Part shown: piece by piece, positions 33,590-46,207 of the stretch
How positions within the stretch are numbered: the first letter of the stretch is position 1
How the letters are laid out: each line of letters opens with the position of its first letter
DNA from: Phocoena phocoena
Taxonomy: Eukaryota > Chordata > Mammalia > Artiodactyla > Phocoenidae
Assembly (NCBI RefSeq): GCF_963924675.1
Contig: NC_089224.1
Coordinates: forward strand, 44,063,158-44,127,157
Length of the DNA stretch: 64,000 nucleotides
Direction of reading: 5' to 3'
Notes under the pieces: generated by a model
What the model was told of the DNA's origin: nothing
Database searches by the model: none
The model's input: the letters and a program-made list of their open reading frames with translations, nothing else
Translations under genes and position numbers: made by a program

Positions 33590-34300
33590 CATTCAGGCTG
33601 TACCAATAGTGAGGTCCAGTTAGATCTAGATTAGGAATAAATGATGAATGAAAATACAATGAATTTGCTCTCAATGAATTTAAACTTTATCATACGGGCA
33701 GTGGTTATGTCACTAAAAATTTGTATATAGAAAAAAAACATAATGATTTTTGTGTTTTAAAGAAACCTATAATTGAGAATGGATTTAGTGTGTACAGATG
33801 AAAACTTTTGTCTAGTGAGAAATAGAACTAAGGCTATATTAGTGGCATGGTATCTCAGAGGGGATAGATTTTTAAAATATTAATAAGATAGAATTTACAG
33901 GATTTAGAGATTGTATATGAAAGCTTTGGGAAAGGAAAAATGGATGATAATTTCTGTATTCTTAATTTTAGTGACTGGGTGTAAGGAATCACCAATCAAT
34001 GAAGAAGGACATACACATTAAAAGCAATTTTAGGATAACGGATACTAAGTCAATAATAAAAAAAAATCAAATGGATACATACAGGAAATGGAAGAATATA
34101 TAGATCTGGGCTACAGGAGAGCAGGTGGGGTTCAGATTGTGCATTGTTAAACTATAGGTGGCATTTTAACCAATGAAATTAGGATAAATCACCCAGGAAA
34201 AGTATGTAGAGAAAGGAGAGAAGAAAGGATAGATTCACAGATAGCAGCATTTAAAGGATGAGCAGAATGGGATATTTCACAGGTAATCTTGTAATGGGAG
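33590..34300 (-). mobile_element. L2 LINE, 3' end and ORF2-region remnant
   Basis: The plus strand first shows the reversed 3' end ('ctttcattcattcaggctg'). It then shows the reversed ORF2 region with 'agatagaatttacaggattt', 'tagatctgggctacagg' and 'gataaatcacccagg', in the correct L2 order. Diverged. Confidence 0.55.
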
Positions 34301-34884
34301 TGGAACGATAGTAAATAATATAGTTGTGTGATTAAAAAAATGAAGAGTTTTGAGATTATATGGAGTGGTTGAAAGTGGATACAAGAGGTCATAGAAGATA
34401 AGAAGTGAAGAATGTCAACCCAACCTGGTTATCAGGATACCTCTGGTAGCATTAGTTGAAGTGAAGTCTCAGAATGTGAAGGTGGTGGACAGATTTTAGT
34501 TGACTGAGGAATAAAGGAGTAAAGAGTGTGAAGATAGTCACTGTAGCCTACAGTTTTCATAAGCCTGTTCTTGAAGGAAAGGTAAGAGGGAATTGCTTGA
34601 AGAGAGCACAGTATAGAAGGTTTTTGTTTTTAAGAGGGGGCAACTTTGAAATATGTTTTGTTTTAGGAAGAAAAATGTAGGAGTCAGATTAGAAGTTTTT
34701 AATGAAGTGTTTAAATAGGTACAATGAGAGCAAGAAGGACAGAATGTATATTGTGGTCAAAATGACCCCTTGCCCTTCCTGTTAAAGGGTATGCTATCTG
34801 TACAGTAAAAACAAAATATCTTAACTGACTCTTACATTTTAAAAACCTGAGTCCAGTTGATTGTTCACAGTAGAACTCGAGAGC
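34301..34884. other. Unassigned, may extend the L2
   Basis: Could be a continuation of the minus-strand L2 but without clear phrases. No gene. Confidence 0.35.
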
Positions 34885-34927
34885 TTTCCACTTTAATTTT
34901 TTTTTTTTTTTTTCCACTTTAATTTTT
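34885..34927. repeat. 17-bp direct duplication flanking a pure T run
   Basis: 'tttccactttaattttt' occurs at 34885-34901 and 34911-34927 with only nine T residues (34902-34910) between. This is the shape of a retroposed poly(A) tail without a body. Confidence 0.8.
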
Positions 34928-37157
34928 GGTTCTCTTCTCCTTCTCACTTGTAAAACCACCAAGGGCAATTAACATAAACAGGCCTGTGATACTCCTGATT
35001 TTGCAAGATAATTGACACAGCAGGAAATGCATTCTGGGGCAGACAGTTCCTAGAAGAGTGGGTGGAATCCTAATGGGAGACTGAGGAAGAGTAAGCAAGT
35101 TAATAATTCCAGTCTGTATATAGCTCTCACATCATTAAAGTCTCAAAGTTATTTTTAAAAGGCCAACAACCTGAAGAGAAATTTTTCCCTTTACTTCAGT
35201 TTCTTCAGGGACCTGGGCTTTCATTATTAGTGTTGTTTTTGTCTGATAGTGGTGTTTATACAGACTTTCTAAAATAGACTAAAAGTCAACCTAATTGCTA
35301 GTTTGCATAACTTTCCAAGTTACTATTTAAGCAATAATGACCTTCAGACTGGATATTTTCTTGGCGTTAATGACCAATGGAAAGCTTTGGTGGTCTGAGG
35401 TAAAGCCAGGGGCCTTTAATAGAGAACTATCATTAACGGTCAGAAAATTTCTAACTGGGAGGTTGTTAGTGTGATTATAAATCATAACAATGTAAATAAA
35501 AAGGCAAAGAATTCAAAAGTTACAAGCTGAACATCAAGTTGCCATGGCTACTGTATTTTCCTAGATATGGCAACCCAGAATACTAACCAAAGGAAGACAA
35601 TTGTCAATTCTTATTATTCCATTTAGTGTTATAATTGCCGTTTGAATACAAATATTGGTCCGTAGAATCTGAAACAACTAACATTCCTACTGTATGAAGG
35701 TAAGAAGAACCTTTGGACTGAAGGGGACCTAGGGAGATTATTCATTCCAATTTCTACTATTACAATTATGACAAGCTGAACTACATTAACATCTTCTTAT
35801 GTTTACAGGTATCCAAAGAAGGAAAGTATAGACATCTGAAGTAGGGGTGGATCCAGTTTTTGTGTCTGAGGCTCACAGAATTTGAGTATTGCTTTTAAAA
35901 GAAAAGAAATCCAAATTACTAATATAAAATACCCATCTTGCCAGTGCCCCTGACACAAGAAGAAATGTGACAGAGGCAAGCATTTTACTGATTGCCATTA
36001 AAAAGTCTTACTCTTGCAAAGTATACAAAATCATATGACTACACAACATATTGCAAGGGTCCTCCCCAATGTAAAAGATGAAGGGCTTTTTCAATCTAAG
36101 GTGATCTCCTGTCAAGAATCCTAGAAGTTTAGACAGAGAAAGAAGCCAATAAATTATCCAATGCAACACCTGCACTGTACATGAGGAAACTCAAAAACGT
36201 TCAAGTGAGGAGGCTTAAGCTAATCGAGTCCTCTAACTCATACTTTTCTGCCTCCAGGTACTTTTAAGTCTTACTGGCTTTTATAGGAGGGAGACTACCT
36301 GGAACCTAAGTGACATTCTTTGGGAATTTCTGATGAACCAGTGAGGCAGATTAAAGGGAGCATATGCACATGAAGCTTCTTGAGGAAATAAAACATCCTG
36401 GAAAAAAAAGAGCTAATTGTTAATTTTAAAAACAGATTGTGTGGTGGAAACCACTAGCTGTTAAACTAAATTTCTTCTCCCCTTCTTTTACAGTAAATGA
36501 ATTGTGGCTGGAACATCTCCTCCCAAGTAGACCGGCAGGTCTTAGCCCCCTCTTGCAGCCAGGTTTTGCTCTGATTGCTGAGAGTCAATGGTAAATAAAA
36601 AATATAGAATTTCTCTTTTAATTTCAATGCACTGTGACATGCCAGTGTAACTACGTGGTTTGAAAGAGGAGAATCTGGATACTTCTTATAGTAAATATTT
36701 AAAGACTATCTATTTCTTGTTTAAAACTGCTAATAGATATTAGCAGGAAAATAGATATTTTCCTTGGCCATTTCAAAACATATTAGTAAATGATTAAAAT
36801 CTTAGAGTATGTAAATAATAAAATGTCTCAGAGAAGATCAATTGTAAAGGCATGAGTGTCCAATAAAAGCCAACCTGTGACACTGCAAATAGTTTATTAA
36901 ATCTTTCTTATTAATTTTTTGATAATCTTGGTTTTAATTTTTAGATTATCACATTGGTCCTGTTATAATTTATTAATAAAAGGACTAAATGAGCCAGAAA
37001 TATTTCCAAATAACATTGTCAAAATCATCTCTCTTTCCAGTCAGGTATAAAAGATACATGCATTTGTATGATCATTTCACTATTAACCACAGAATTATTT
37101 TATTTTATCATATAAATTGGTATTGATGTATATATATTACATACATTATATATACTG
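34928..37157. other. Unassigned, with old repeat traces
   Basis: No gene. The segment 35578-35670 resembles 43372-43462 (see findings). Near 36450-36600 a phrase like 'cctcttgcagccaggttttgc' suggests an old interspersed repeat. The 'cttctccccttcttttacag' there resembles a splice acceptor, but no exon follows. Confidence 0.35.
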
Positions 37158-37159
37158 AC

Positions 37160-37193
<34 letters not shown>

Positions 37194-37355
37194 GACCTCT
37201 CTCTCTCTATATATATATATATATGTATATAGAGAGACAGAAGTCTGATACATATATATATGTATCATATATATATGTATATATACATATATATGTATGT
37301 ATATATGTATATATATATATATAGAAAGAGAGAGAGAGAGAGAGAGGGAGAGAGG
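37158..37355. repeat. Compound (CT)n(TA)n...(TA)n(GA)n microsatellite
   Basis: Two (CT)n(TA)n blocks joined by 'gacctct' on the left, a degenerate (TATG) middle, and (TA)n(GA)n on the right. The left and right ends are reverse complements of each other. The minus-strand open frame over it is repeat translation. Confidence 0.95.
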
Positions 37356-38860
37356 TTGATTGATTGTCACTTCTTGGTCAAAATTCAATTTGTTTGAACA
37401 GCATTTCTTGATTAAATAAATTTTGATATTGACCTTGAGAGAAGAAAGTCGAGAACTGCATAATATACCTCCAACCATAGCAACCAAATATTCAGACTTC
37501 TGTCAGCTGCACATCATCAGACTAGCATGGATGCCCATGAGATTGGCAGTTTTGCAGGGCTTATCTAAAGGGAAAAGGGTTATATAGACTTATGAAAACT
37601 CTCAGGAGAAAATGAGAATTAAAAAGGTAAGAGCCGATTCTCAGATGCCTGAGTAGGTCTCCTAATGACTAAAGAAACCACTGTGATTTCCAAAAGGAGG
37701 ATTTCCACAAATGTCAAGTTTCTACGCCCTCCTCTTCTGCAGTCTGGTTCCTGTAGTTTAGAAACTAGAGCATTTCTGAATGTGACTTTTTCTGAAATCA
37801 GACTTTTAGAGAAATTATTACCCTGTGCCTTCTCAGTTTTACATTCCAATCTAATTTATTATCTATTCCACTAACTATTTTCAGAGAGGAACTGAACTCG
37901 GATCAAAAAGAATATTTTTCACCCACAAGTTCATCAGAATTAAAAGTCAAGACTTGTACAAAACAGTTCCTTTGAACATGATGTTCTTTACTTATTCTGG
38001 ATTAGTGTAAAAACTAGAACTGTCTCCTGGTGATATGAGGTAGTTACTTTTGATCGCTGTTGCTTAAATTGCAATGACATTTTCTAAAGTTCCAACTCCA
38101 AGGACGCTAACCTGCGACTGCTGGGTTCTGTCTGAGAAAGCACAATACAGGACATCAATAGAAGTAAACATATGGGGACCAGTTAATGCAGAGGGTAACA
38201 CAGCCCCCTTGACACCCTAAGGATATGGGTCTAGAGCCAGCTGAGCTCATTACTTCAAGAAGGCTAAGGTCAGTCCCTGTCTGTTTTCTACCCATTGAAA
38301 ACCATGCCATCATTCAGCATAACTGACAAAGTTACTTCTGCAAGGGGACTGTGCAATAAAATAGAATTTTCTCTGCATTTTTTAAAAAACAATATCCAAA
38401 CACCCAAGCAATTCTGACAGTTTTGGGTGTTGACTGTATTATAAGGTCTCTGAATTATATTTCAAGCTTGACTTGGCTTCTTATACTTTTCTACAGCACT
38501 CAAAACAATTAAAAATATTTGGCATGTTTCTGGTATTGCATCTGGTGATTTGTGAACACTCTCAGACACTTGAACACTGTCTTTTGGGACCCTAAAACAT
38601 GATGATGATACCAAATTTTCTTTTGGTTTGTGGGAACATTTACTGGAACTTGATAAGAAATATGTGTATAATATTTGTATGGCACTAAAAGAAAACTGAG
38701 ATATTGAAAATAATAATATATCTCCAAAACAGTAGATCATAATATAAAATATATATTCAGACTGGAAAAATCTAGATGCTTAATTTTGGAATACAATGCT
38801 CAACCAAGCCAGCTTTCCATAGCGGTAATTGTGAAAATTATATATTTTTCTAAATATAAT
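37356..38860. other. Unassigned intergenic DNA
   Basis: No gene or confident repeat. Opposed open frames at 37619-37874 on both strands indicate chance frames. Confidence 0.4.
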
Positions 38861-38877
38861 CTCTACATTAGTCTTTT

Positions 38878-39081
38878 TTTTTTTTTTTTTGCGTTACGCG
38901 GGCCTCTCACTGCTGTGGCCTCTCCCGTTGCAGAGCACAGACTCCGGACGCGCAGGCTCAGCGGCCATGGCTCACAGGCCCATGCGCTCCGCGGCATGTG
39001 AGATCCTCCCAGACCAGGGCACGAACCCGTGTCCCCTGCATCGGCAGGAAGATTCTCAACCACTGCGCCACCAGGGAAGCC
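38878..39081 (-). mobile_element. Short-form CHR SINE with exact target-site duplication
   Basis: Well-preserved minus-strand short CHR SINE with an uninterrupted T tail on the plus strand. Perfect 17-base copies of 'ctctacattagtctttt' lie at 38861-38877 and 39082-39098. Overlapping frames on both strands are translations of the SINE. Confidence 0.97.
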
Positions 39082-39199
39082 CTCTACATTAGTCTTTTGG
39101 GAGAGGGTACCCTATACCTGTGTACATAAGATTCAGTGCTTAAGTAATATGTTTTGGGTAGATTTTCTTTAATTACAATATTTTATTGATAATATTTCA

Positions 39200-39665
39200 T
39201 CATTTGACTCATATCCTTATGAAAATTTTTATCATTACTTTCACTAATACTTTCTTTAAAAGCCTCCCCATACCACCTACCATTTATTTCTTCATGTTCA
39301 TTTCAACTTGTCCTTATGCTCAAATAGTAAAATCCATAGTATGCTCTTAATAAATAACAGCCATACACAGGGCTTCTTGTGGTTTTAGAAACATGACATC
39401 TTATCTCAAGGGCTTCTTTTATTCTGTTTTCATTAGAATGCCTTCCTATCTCTTCATATCTCAAAATCCTTAGCAAAACACATTTGCAAGTACAAATGTA
39501 TTTGTATTACTGTCTTCCTCCCTCATTTCTTATGCAACTTGAAAAAAAAGTAAGGATAAGTATGTCACCTTTTATATAATATATTCTCACATTCTGTCAT
39601 AATTTCTGGTATTTAATAGACATTCACTAAATGTTTATGGAAAAAATAACGAGATAGATTAATGA
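39200..39665 (+). mobile_element. L2 LINE 3' region remnant
   Basis: Wording of the L2 3' UTR and end: 'gcctccccataccacctacc', 'tgtattactgtcttcctcc' and the terminal 'agacattcactaaatgttta'. Diverged. Confidence 0.45.
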
Positions 39666-40139
39666 ATCGGCATGGGAAGTTTATAATAAGACAACTCATG
39701 AGTATATTTTGATCTTTTTGTAAAATACTGGGCAGGAATGAAATATTTCTTAACATTTTCTCCCCCAAATTCTATCTAAGGGGATGTCTGAGGTCATGAA
39801 GTAAATTTACTGGGTAGAGTTGCATGTAGAGATATAAAAAGTCATTAAAGTTTTTGTAAATGGAAATGGATCCTATACATCAAAAAAATTTAAGTACTAT
39901 TTGATGGGCTTATCACTTACACAAGATACTGGTAGCTGACATGAGCCTGTAGTTAGTTTATTTTCCAAGGACAAGGTGCTAATTAATATTTGTTAGTGAT
40001 GATGAAATGCAAATATTTGAACAGAAATATTTTCTTGGTATTTTCATATAGACATTGATCAAGTCCTTTAGAGAAAATTTTTCTCTTCAATATGAAAAAT
40101 TCAATGCTTTTGTAGCCAATGTAATCTGGTATATCACTG
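39666..40139. other. Unassigned A+T-rich DNA
   Basis: Nothing recognised. Confidence 0.4.
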
Positions 40140-40618
40140 TGGAAAGCTAAATAATGCCCCCCACCAAAATCTACATCGTAATGCCTGAAATCTGTGAACA
40201 TGTTACCTTATATGGCAAAAGGGACTTTGTGGATGTGATTAAACATCTTGAGATGGCAAGAGTATCCTGGATTATCCAAGTGGGCTCAATGTAATCATAG
40301 AGGGCCCTACAAGAGGTAGGCAGGAGATCAGAGAGACAGAAGGTAACATGACATAGAAGCAGAAAGAGATTTGAAAATGCTATGCTGCTAGCTTTGAAGA
40401 TGAAGCAGGGGCCAGGAGCCAAGGAAGCTGGTGATCTCTAGAAGCTAGAAAAGGTGAGGAACCTAGGCAAGCTGACACCTTGATTTTAATCCAGTGAAAC
40501 TGATTTAAGACATCTGACCTCAGAAATGGTAAGCTAATAAATCTGCACTGTTTTAAGCCACTTAACTTGTGGTAATTTGAGAAACAGTGGCAATAGAGAA
40601 CTAATTAATACAATCATC
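40140..40618 (+). mobile_element. MLT1-type LTR (ERVL-MaLR)
   Basis: Sense-oriented MaLR LTR: 'taaataatgccccccaccaaaatc', 'gttaccttatatggcaaaag', 'cctggattatccaagtggg' and 'ctgacaccttgattttaatcc'. It carries an AATAAA poly(A) signal at about 40535 and ends 'gccacttaacttgtggtaattt'. Confidence 0.75.
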
Positions 40619-40911
40619 ATGAGAATTTTATCATACTCTTGGTGAGAATTTTACATTGAATATGTTCCTGTATATGTTTGTATATCATTCTTCCATTTTC
40701 TAGCAGTAAACTTTGTTCAGTGTTACATACAATTTTATGAATAGGCTAAAAGTATTTATTCATCCATTCCACAGGTGAAGTATATCTGGGCTGTTGTCAG
40801 GGTTCAGTTATCCCAGCAATAGTTCTGTGAATTATCTTATATGTTGATCCAGATGTACATGTGCAAGGCTGTCCATCTTTGCCAGAACTAAACTGTCATA
40901 ATTTCTCTGAA

Positions 40912-40916
<5 letters not shown>

Positions 40917-40979
<63 letters not shown>
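40917..40979. repeat. (TA)n(GA)n compound microsatellite
   Basis: Pure (TA)n at 40925-40950 followed by (GA)n at 40951-40979. Confidence 0.97.
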
Positions 40980-40982
<3 letters not shown>

Positions 40983-41400
40983 GAGGAATTGGCTCTCGAG
41001 ATTATGGAGGCTGAGAATCCCCATATTCCGCCATCTGCAAACTGGAGATTTCCGGAAAGCCAGTAGTGTAATTTAGTCCAGAGAACCAAGGAAGTCAATG
41101 TCTGCATTGGTATAAATCCTAGTCCAAGAGCAGGAGAAGATGAGACGAGCTGTCTCAGCTCAAGCAGTAAAGCAAGCAAAAGAAGCAGCGGTGAATTTCT
41201 CTGCCTTTTGTTCTTTTCGGGACCTCAAGGGATTAGATGATGCCTACCCACATTGGGGAGAGTAATCTATTTTGGTGAGTCCACTAATTGGAATGCTAAT
41301 CTCATCTGAAAACACTGTTACAGATACACCCAGAAATAAGGTTTAACCTGGGCACCCTGTGGCCACTCAAGGTGACACATAAAATTAACTATCACCAAGT
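40980..41400. mobile_element. Old interspersed repeat next to the (TA)(GA) array
   Basis: Phrases 'ggaattggctctcgagattatggaggctgag', 'tccaagagcaggagaagatgag' and 'aaggtgacacataaaattaac' have the wording of a known high-copy mammalian repeat that often carries a TA/GA array at this position. I cannot assign family or orientation safely. The 88-residue minus frame over it is chance. Confidence 0.5.
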
Positions 41401-41969
41401 GTTTCAAGGCATCTATATTGAAATGGAATGAAATGACGCCTTTATAACATCGACTATTTGGATCCTCTTTACTGTAATAAGCTTTTATAATTTTCCATAC
41501 AGAACTTGTATATCTTTTGTTAGATTTATTCTTAGGTCTTTTTATTTTTGACATAAACAGTATACATGTTTTTTCTAACTTTGCTCCTAGCATATAGAAA
41601 TATAATTGAGTCTGAAACCAGCAAACTAGATAAACTTCCTTATAAATTCTAATTTCTTATAAATTCTAGTAACTTATTAGCAGTTTATTTATCTATATAT
41701 ACAAGAATACAATCTGTCTTTTTCCCTCTTATTTCTTATTCTTGCCTTAATAAGGTGGCTAAGAATGGACATGATGAAAACAAGAAACTTTATCTTGTTC
41801 CCGATCTCAAAGGGAAAGCTTGGAACACTTCAACTTACATATAATGGTACTGAAATAGCTTTTGTTTTATTGTGGAATAATCTGAATGTAGAACAAACAG
41901 GATTTTATGACAGATCTGATATGGCAGTGGGTAAAAACATCTAATAAAACATGACTCTTTAGCTTGGTG
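41401..41969. other. Unassigned DNA
   Basis: No gene. The part around 41500-41590 has weak LINE-like wording. Confidence 0.35.
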
Positions 41970-42360
41970 TAATGTAGTTACTAGCCTAGGAAGACTGGAG
42001 GAAGGTATAAAGTCAAGAGCTCAGTTTAGGGCATGCTAATTTTAAGACGTATATTAGAAAGGCAAGTGGACATGTAATCAGTTAGATATATAAGTCTTGG
42101 TTATAGAGGAAAAGAACAAGTAAGAAAGAGAAAGAGGTGAATCATTAATTTTTTAAAGGCTATTAAAGCCATAAGATAGCTAAAAATACCAAAACATAAA
42201 GAGTAGATCAAGAAAAGGTTGAAAGAAGTTTGGCCTGAAGCACTCCACCATTAATAGTTTGAGGTGAGGAAGAGAAGCAAAAAAATCTGTAAGGAGTGGT
42301 TAGAGAGGCGGCAGGAAAACCAAAAGAATGAGCAGAGTATCCCTGAAACCAAAAGCAGAA
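41970..42360 (-). mobile_element. L2 LINE, ORF2-region remnant
   Basis: The plus strand contains the reversed L2 ORF2 phrases 'gagctcagtttagggcatg', 'caagtggacatgtaatcag' and 'gcctgaagcactccaccatt', in order. Diverged, no frame left. Confidence 0.5.
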
Positions 42361-42389
42361 AATATTACAGTAGGAAGGAAATTTGCTTA

Positions 42390-42610
42390 AACTCCAGTCA
42401 TTACTATACAAATAATGCTTCAATAAACATCCTTACATCTATATCACAGCTCATCCATAATAGCTTTTTTGGTAGACAAAAATCTTATAAATAGAATTTT
42501 GAGGAAAAAGCTACATTGATTTAAAACATTGATAGGTATTATTATACAACTGCTATTGAAAAAAAGGTATCATACAAATATACATTTCTATCCCTGGTAT
42601 AAGAGAATAC
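42390..42610 (-). mobile_element. Old L1-type fragment
   Basis: The plus strand reads 'atacaaataatgcttcaataaacatcctt', a common reversed ORF2 C-terminal phrase. It continues with 'aatcttataaatagaattttg'. Short and old. Confidence 0.5.
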
Positions 42611-43536
42611 ACATAGGGAAATACACACCTTGCCTCAGATGCCTTTCAATAAAAGAGAAACTTTGGGAGGAAATCAAAGACAGAGGCTAAAGTGGTTTGC
42701 CCATTTACTATCCCTGCTTAGGTTAGCTATCTCTGCTTTTCAAATGAGCCAAAGAACTGCACCATTAAACAGTCAACTACAAAATTCAACTTATGACCAG
42801 GGACACAGTTGGCTTTCAATGAGACTTTTAATAGTAAGCAAAAGAATCATTTTGGAAGCCAGCAGGGAGAGGGTTATTTTGATTATCTAAGAGATCAGAC
42901 ATGGTCAAGAGAGCTTCAGATAAATCACATCCACTTCCAAAGCTATATGTTTCTACTCTTCAGACATCTAATTATCACTCTCACTATTTTTATTTTATCC
43001 ACATAAGACCTATACTCCTAGCAGTCTAATATGTTTAAAGTCAATTCAGTTGCTCTTTTGCTTATATCTGTGTTAGAAGGAAAGTATATATCACTATTGT
43101 GACTAGAGAGAAAGTATTACTCGCCATTAAATGTAACTGCAAGAATAAATATAATCAATACAAGCAATGTTATTAAGTTTCAGGTTGATGGTATTGCTGG
43201 CCAAAGGCTTTGAACCTACGGCCCATAAAAAGGAAATTACCAAAGGTATATTTGTTTCTACATGGTATACTTTTAAAACTGTAAAGGCGTGGATTGAAAA
43301 GTTAAAGTCTGAATTTTAACTCACCATAGATTGCACGATTTATTTAGAGCAGTATCCTAAGTCCATTAACCAAAGAAAAGTAAGTCTCAACTCTTATTTT
43401 TCCATTAGAATTGTAATTGCTGCTGGATATGAATGTTAGTCCACAGAACTTGAAGCAAGCTTATCAGTGTCTATCTCATGAAACTATAATAACAAAAGTT
43501 TTGGTCTAAAATGAGCCCTGGGAGTCAGATATTTTA
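42611..43536. other. Unassigned DNA
   Basis: No gene or confident repeat. The part from 43372 resembles 35578-35670. Confidence 0.4.
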
Positions 43537-43555
43537 AATCTCTTCCTATTTTTCT

Positions 43556-43766
43556 TTCTTTCTTTTTTTTTTTTTCGGTACATGGGCCTCTCACTGTTGT
43601 GGCCTCTCCCGTTGCAGAGCACAGGCTCTGGATGCACAGGCTCAGCGGCCACGGCTCACGGGCCCAGCACCTCTGCGGCATGTGGGATCTTCCCGGACCG
43701 GGGCACGAACCCGTGTCCCCTGCATCGGCAGGCAGACTCTCAACCACTGCGCCACCAGGGAAGCCC
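43556..43766 (-). mobile_element. Short-form CHR SINE with exact target-site duplication
   Basis: Minus-strand short CHR SINE. Perfect 19-base copies of 'aatctcttcctatttttct' lie at 43537-43555 and 43767-43785. The B-box region (complement of 'gcacgaacccgtgtcc') is well conserved. Confidence 0.97.
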
Positions 43767-43785
43767 AATCTCTTCCTATTTTTCT

Positions 43786-45419
43786 AGGAAAGGTTATACT
43801 TACACCATGTTATTGTCAAATGCCTCCAGAGAAGGACTTTAAAATTTCATTTTTATATAAATAATTTCAGAATAATTTTATAGCTGAGAAGGGAGTCCAG
43901 AAATCATCCAGTGCTTGACTTTTCAGGTGAAGAAAGCAAATCTGTAGATATGCTGGTGGATGCCCGAGAGTGGAAGAGGGACACACAGTGTGCTCAGACT
44001 GCAAGTCTATTCAGAGCTAGCATTTCCTGGACGTAGAACTCTACCTTAAACATCCTTTTTGTGTATTTTTTCATTTATCTCAAAGTCTGAAAAAAATCTA
44101 CTTTGATTTAATTGCTTTAAAAGGGAATAGGCAGATGATTATATACTTGTATTAATTATGGAGATATTCACCCTAGTAAGAAAATTTAAAAGATAAGGAC
44201 TAGAGCCATGGCAGAACACAGAGAACAGATGGAGTGACATAGAGCCTACGAAGAACTTCAAGAAGATGCAAATGCTTTCCATTATGATTTTACACACCGA
44301 GATGTTTCCTGTCACACCAAATATACTGGCTTATTTCTTCACAAACAGATTTTGTGTGTGTGTTTGTATGTGTTAACAGCATAGACAGGCTATGAAGAAA
44401 AAGACAATATTCTTAATAATATGTATTATTCATTATTTTATATAATAAATATGTATAGAGTGCTTATGTTCTAAGCATTCTTTTTAAGTGCTGGGTAGAC
44501 TGCATTCCATTGATCAAATCAGAAAGGTCAATAGTAAGTCAAGGTTGTCTATTAATTTCACCTTTGGTGAGTCAAGAAAGAATTGTATAAACTACTATAG
44601 TAATTTATAAAGTCAATAAATGAACTGGTGCAGGCTTGGTTTGCCAGTGATGCTTAGAGGACAAGGAACTAAACAGGCACAGTAGAGTATGAAAGAACTT
44701 TGGTTAAAGTCTCATAACAGTCATATCTTACATACTACATTTTTTTGTTTGTTTTTCCTTAACCTTACGCCAGTTGAGAAACAGCTTTTACTAGGATGGA
44801 GTTGCATCAGCCGTCATGACTTCTGCCTCTAGCTAGTCCCATAAATTTTTCAAATTTCACACCTAGTAAATGCAGCTAAAACCAAGTAAACAAAACAATG
44901 CCCATGAGAATTGTTTGTTTTGTAACTTTAAGCATAAAATATCTCTTTGAAGCCTGACCTATTTTTACAAGGGTAAGAACATGTAGCCTTCACCTTGAAT
45001 ATTGCAAACAAATCTCCACATTCCCCTGCTGGAGAGAATCAGCATTTTAACATTAATGAAGCTTTGTGCTGAGATGCAATCTCCATCTGATAACTGCTCT
45101 GTCTGATACTAGTTGTCTTTTATTTACAGTTGCACTATCTAATCAAAGTAGTTTTGCTTCAGAACACAAATGTAATAAAAATTTCTCTTTTTTCTCTTAT
45201 ATCTCTATTGCTCTTCAGTTTTCAATTAAAAGTTTTTTTGTAGACAATTCTTAAAGTTTTTAGTAAACTCATTCCGGAGGAAAATAGCATAGAACCTCTC
45301 AACTGAAGTTATAAGTAGTATAGAAAACAGACATGATACAAAATACAATTCAAGTTACTAAAAACATTATGAATTGACAACTTCTATATAGATCAGAGTC
45401 ACACATGAACACCCAATTA
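43786..45419. other. Unassigned DNA
   Basis: No gene. The first part (to about 43990) may belong to the same old repeat as 43372-43536, which the SINE split. Confidence 0.4.
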
Positions 45420-45452
<33 letters not shown>

Positions 45453-45454
45453 TT
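45420..45454. repeat. (TG)n microsatellite
   Basis: About 16 TG units with one TATG interruption near the end. Confidence 0.95.
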
Positions 45455-46204
45455 TTCATTGCAAACTGCTTAATGTCAGAAACCAAAAGAAAGCTAAGAA
45501 ACACTAACTCCACACTCTGGTTGAGGTTTATTCTATCAGTGAAAATAATTTGTTATTATTCTTATTTATTTATTTATTTATTTTAGGTGGCACTCAATCA
45601 GTTAATGGTTGCTTCAGGGAGGATACTGTGATTTCTGTCTTCATGTATATACAATGTATTAATATATCAACTGCATGAGCATAATGAATATATATATATA
45701 CAGTTACAGAAAAATATTAATAATGGTTTTTACTGCATGCTACATTATGAAGGCTTTTTCTTTACATTGTTTATTTGCCAATTTTAAACAATGGAAAGGT
45801 TTGACTTATTATCCATATTAAAGTATTATATTTTACATGTTTATTGTCTCTTATGATGGAGCATAATTTAACTCATAAAAATGAGTAATTTGTTTCAAAA
45901 AAGGAAAGACTAAAGATCCAATGTAACAAGCATTTATAGATTGCCTCAATACTGCTCAAATATGGGAGACTTTGTAAAGTGGGAGAATCATGATCTCAGC
46001 TGATGTTTCCTTTTTCAAATCCAAGGGTAGCCCATATTACATTGTCATTGAACGTGGGTTTGAAGCTTTGCATTTTTAAAATAATTTTGATCACTCTTTC
46101 CTTCCAGAAAACACATTTTCTTCCCTTGACATTTCTGTTACCTTATATTTTCAATTTTTCACAATTGTGCTTCAGTTCTGTTCATTAAGTGTGGGAGTTT
46201 CTTT
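45455..46204. other. Unassigned, with a (TTTA)n patch
   Basis: A short (TTTA)n array lies at about 45561-45585 and a (TA)n patch at about 45690-45700. No gene. Confidence 0.45.
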
Positions 46205-46207
46205 GTT

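Noticed and set aside
36460..36520. Strong polypyrimidine tract plus AG resembling a splice acceptor
   Set aside because: No following open exon, donor or conserved coding wording; it lies in a probable old repeat.
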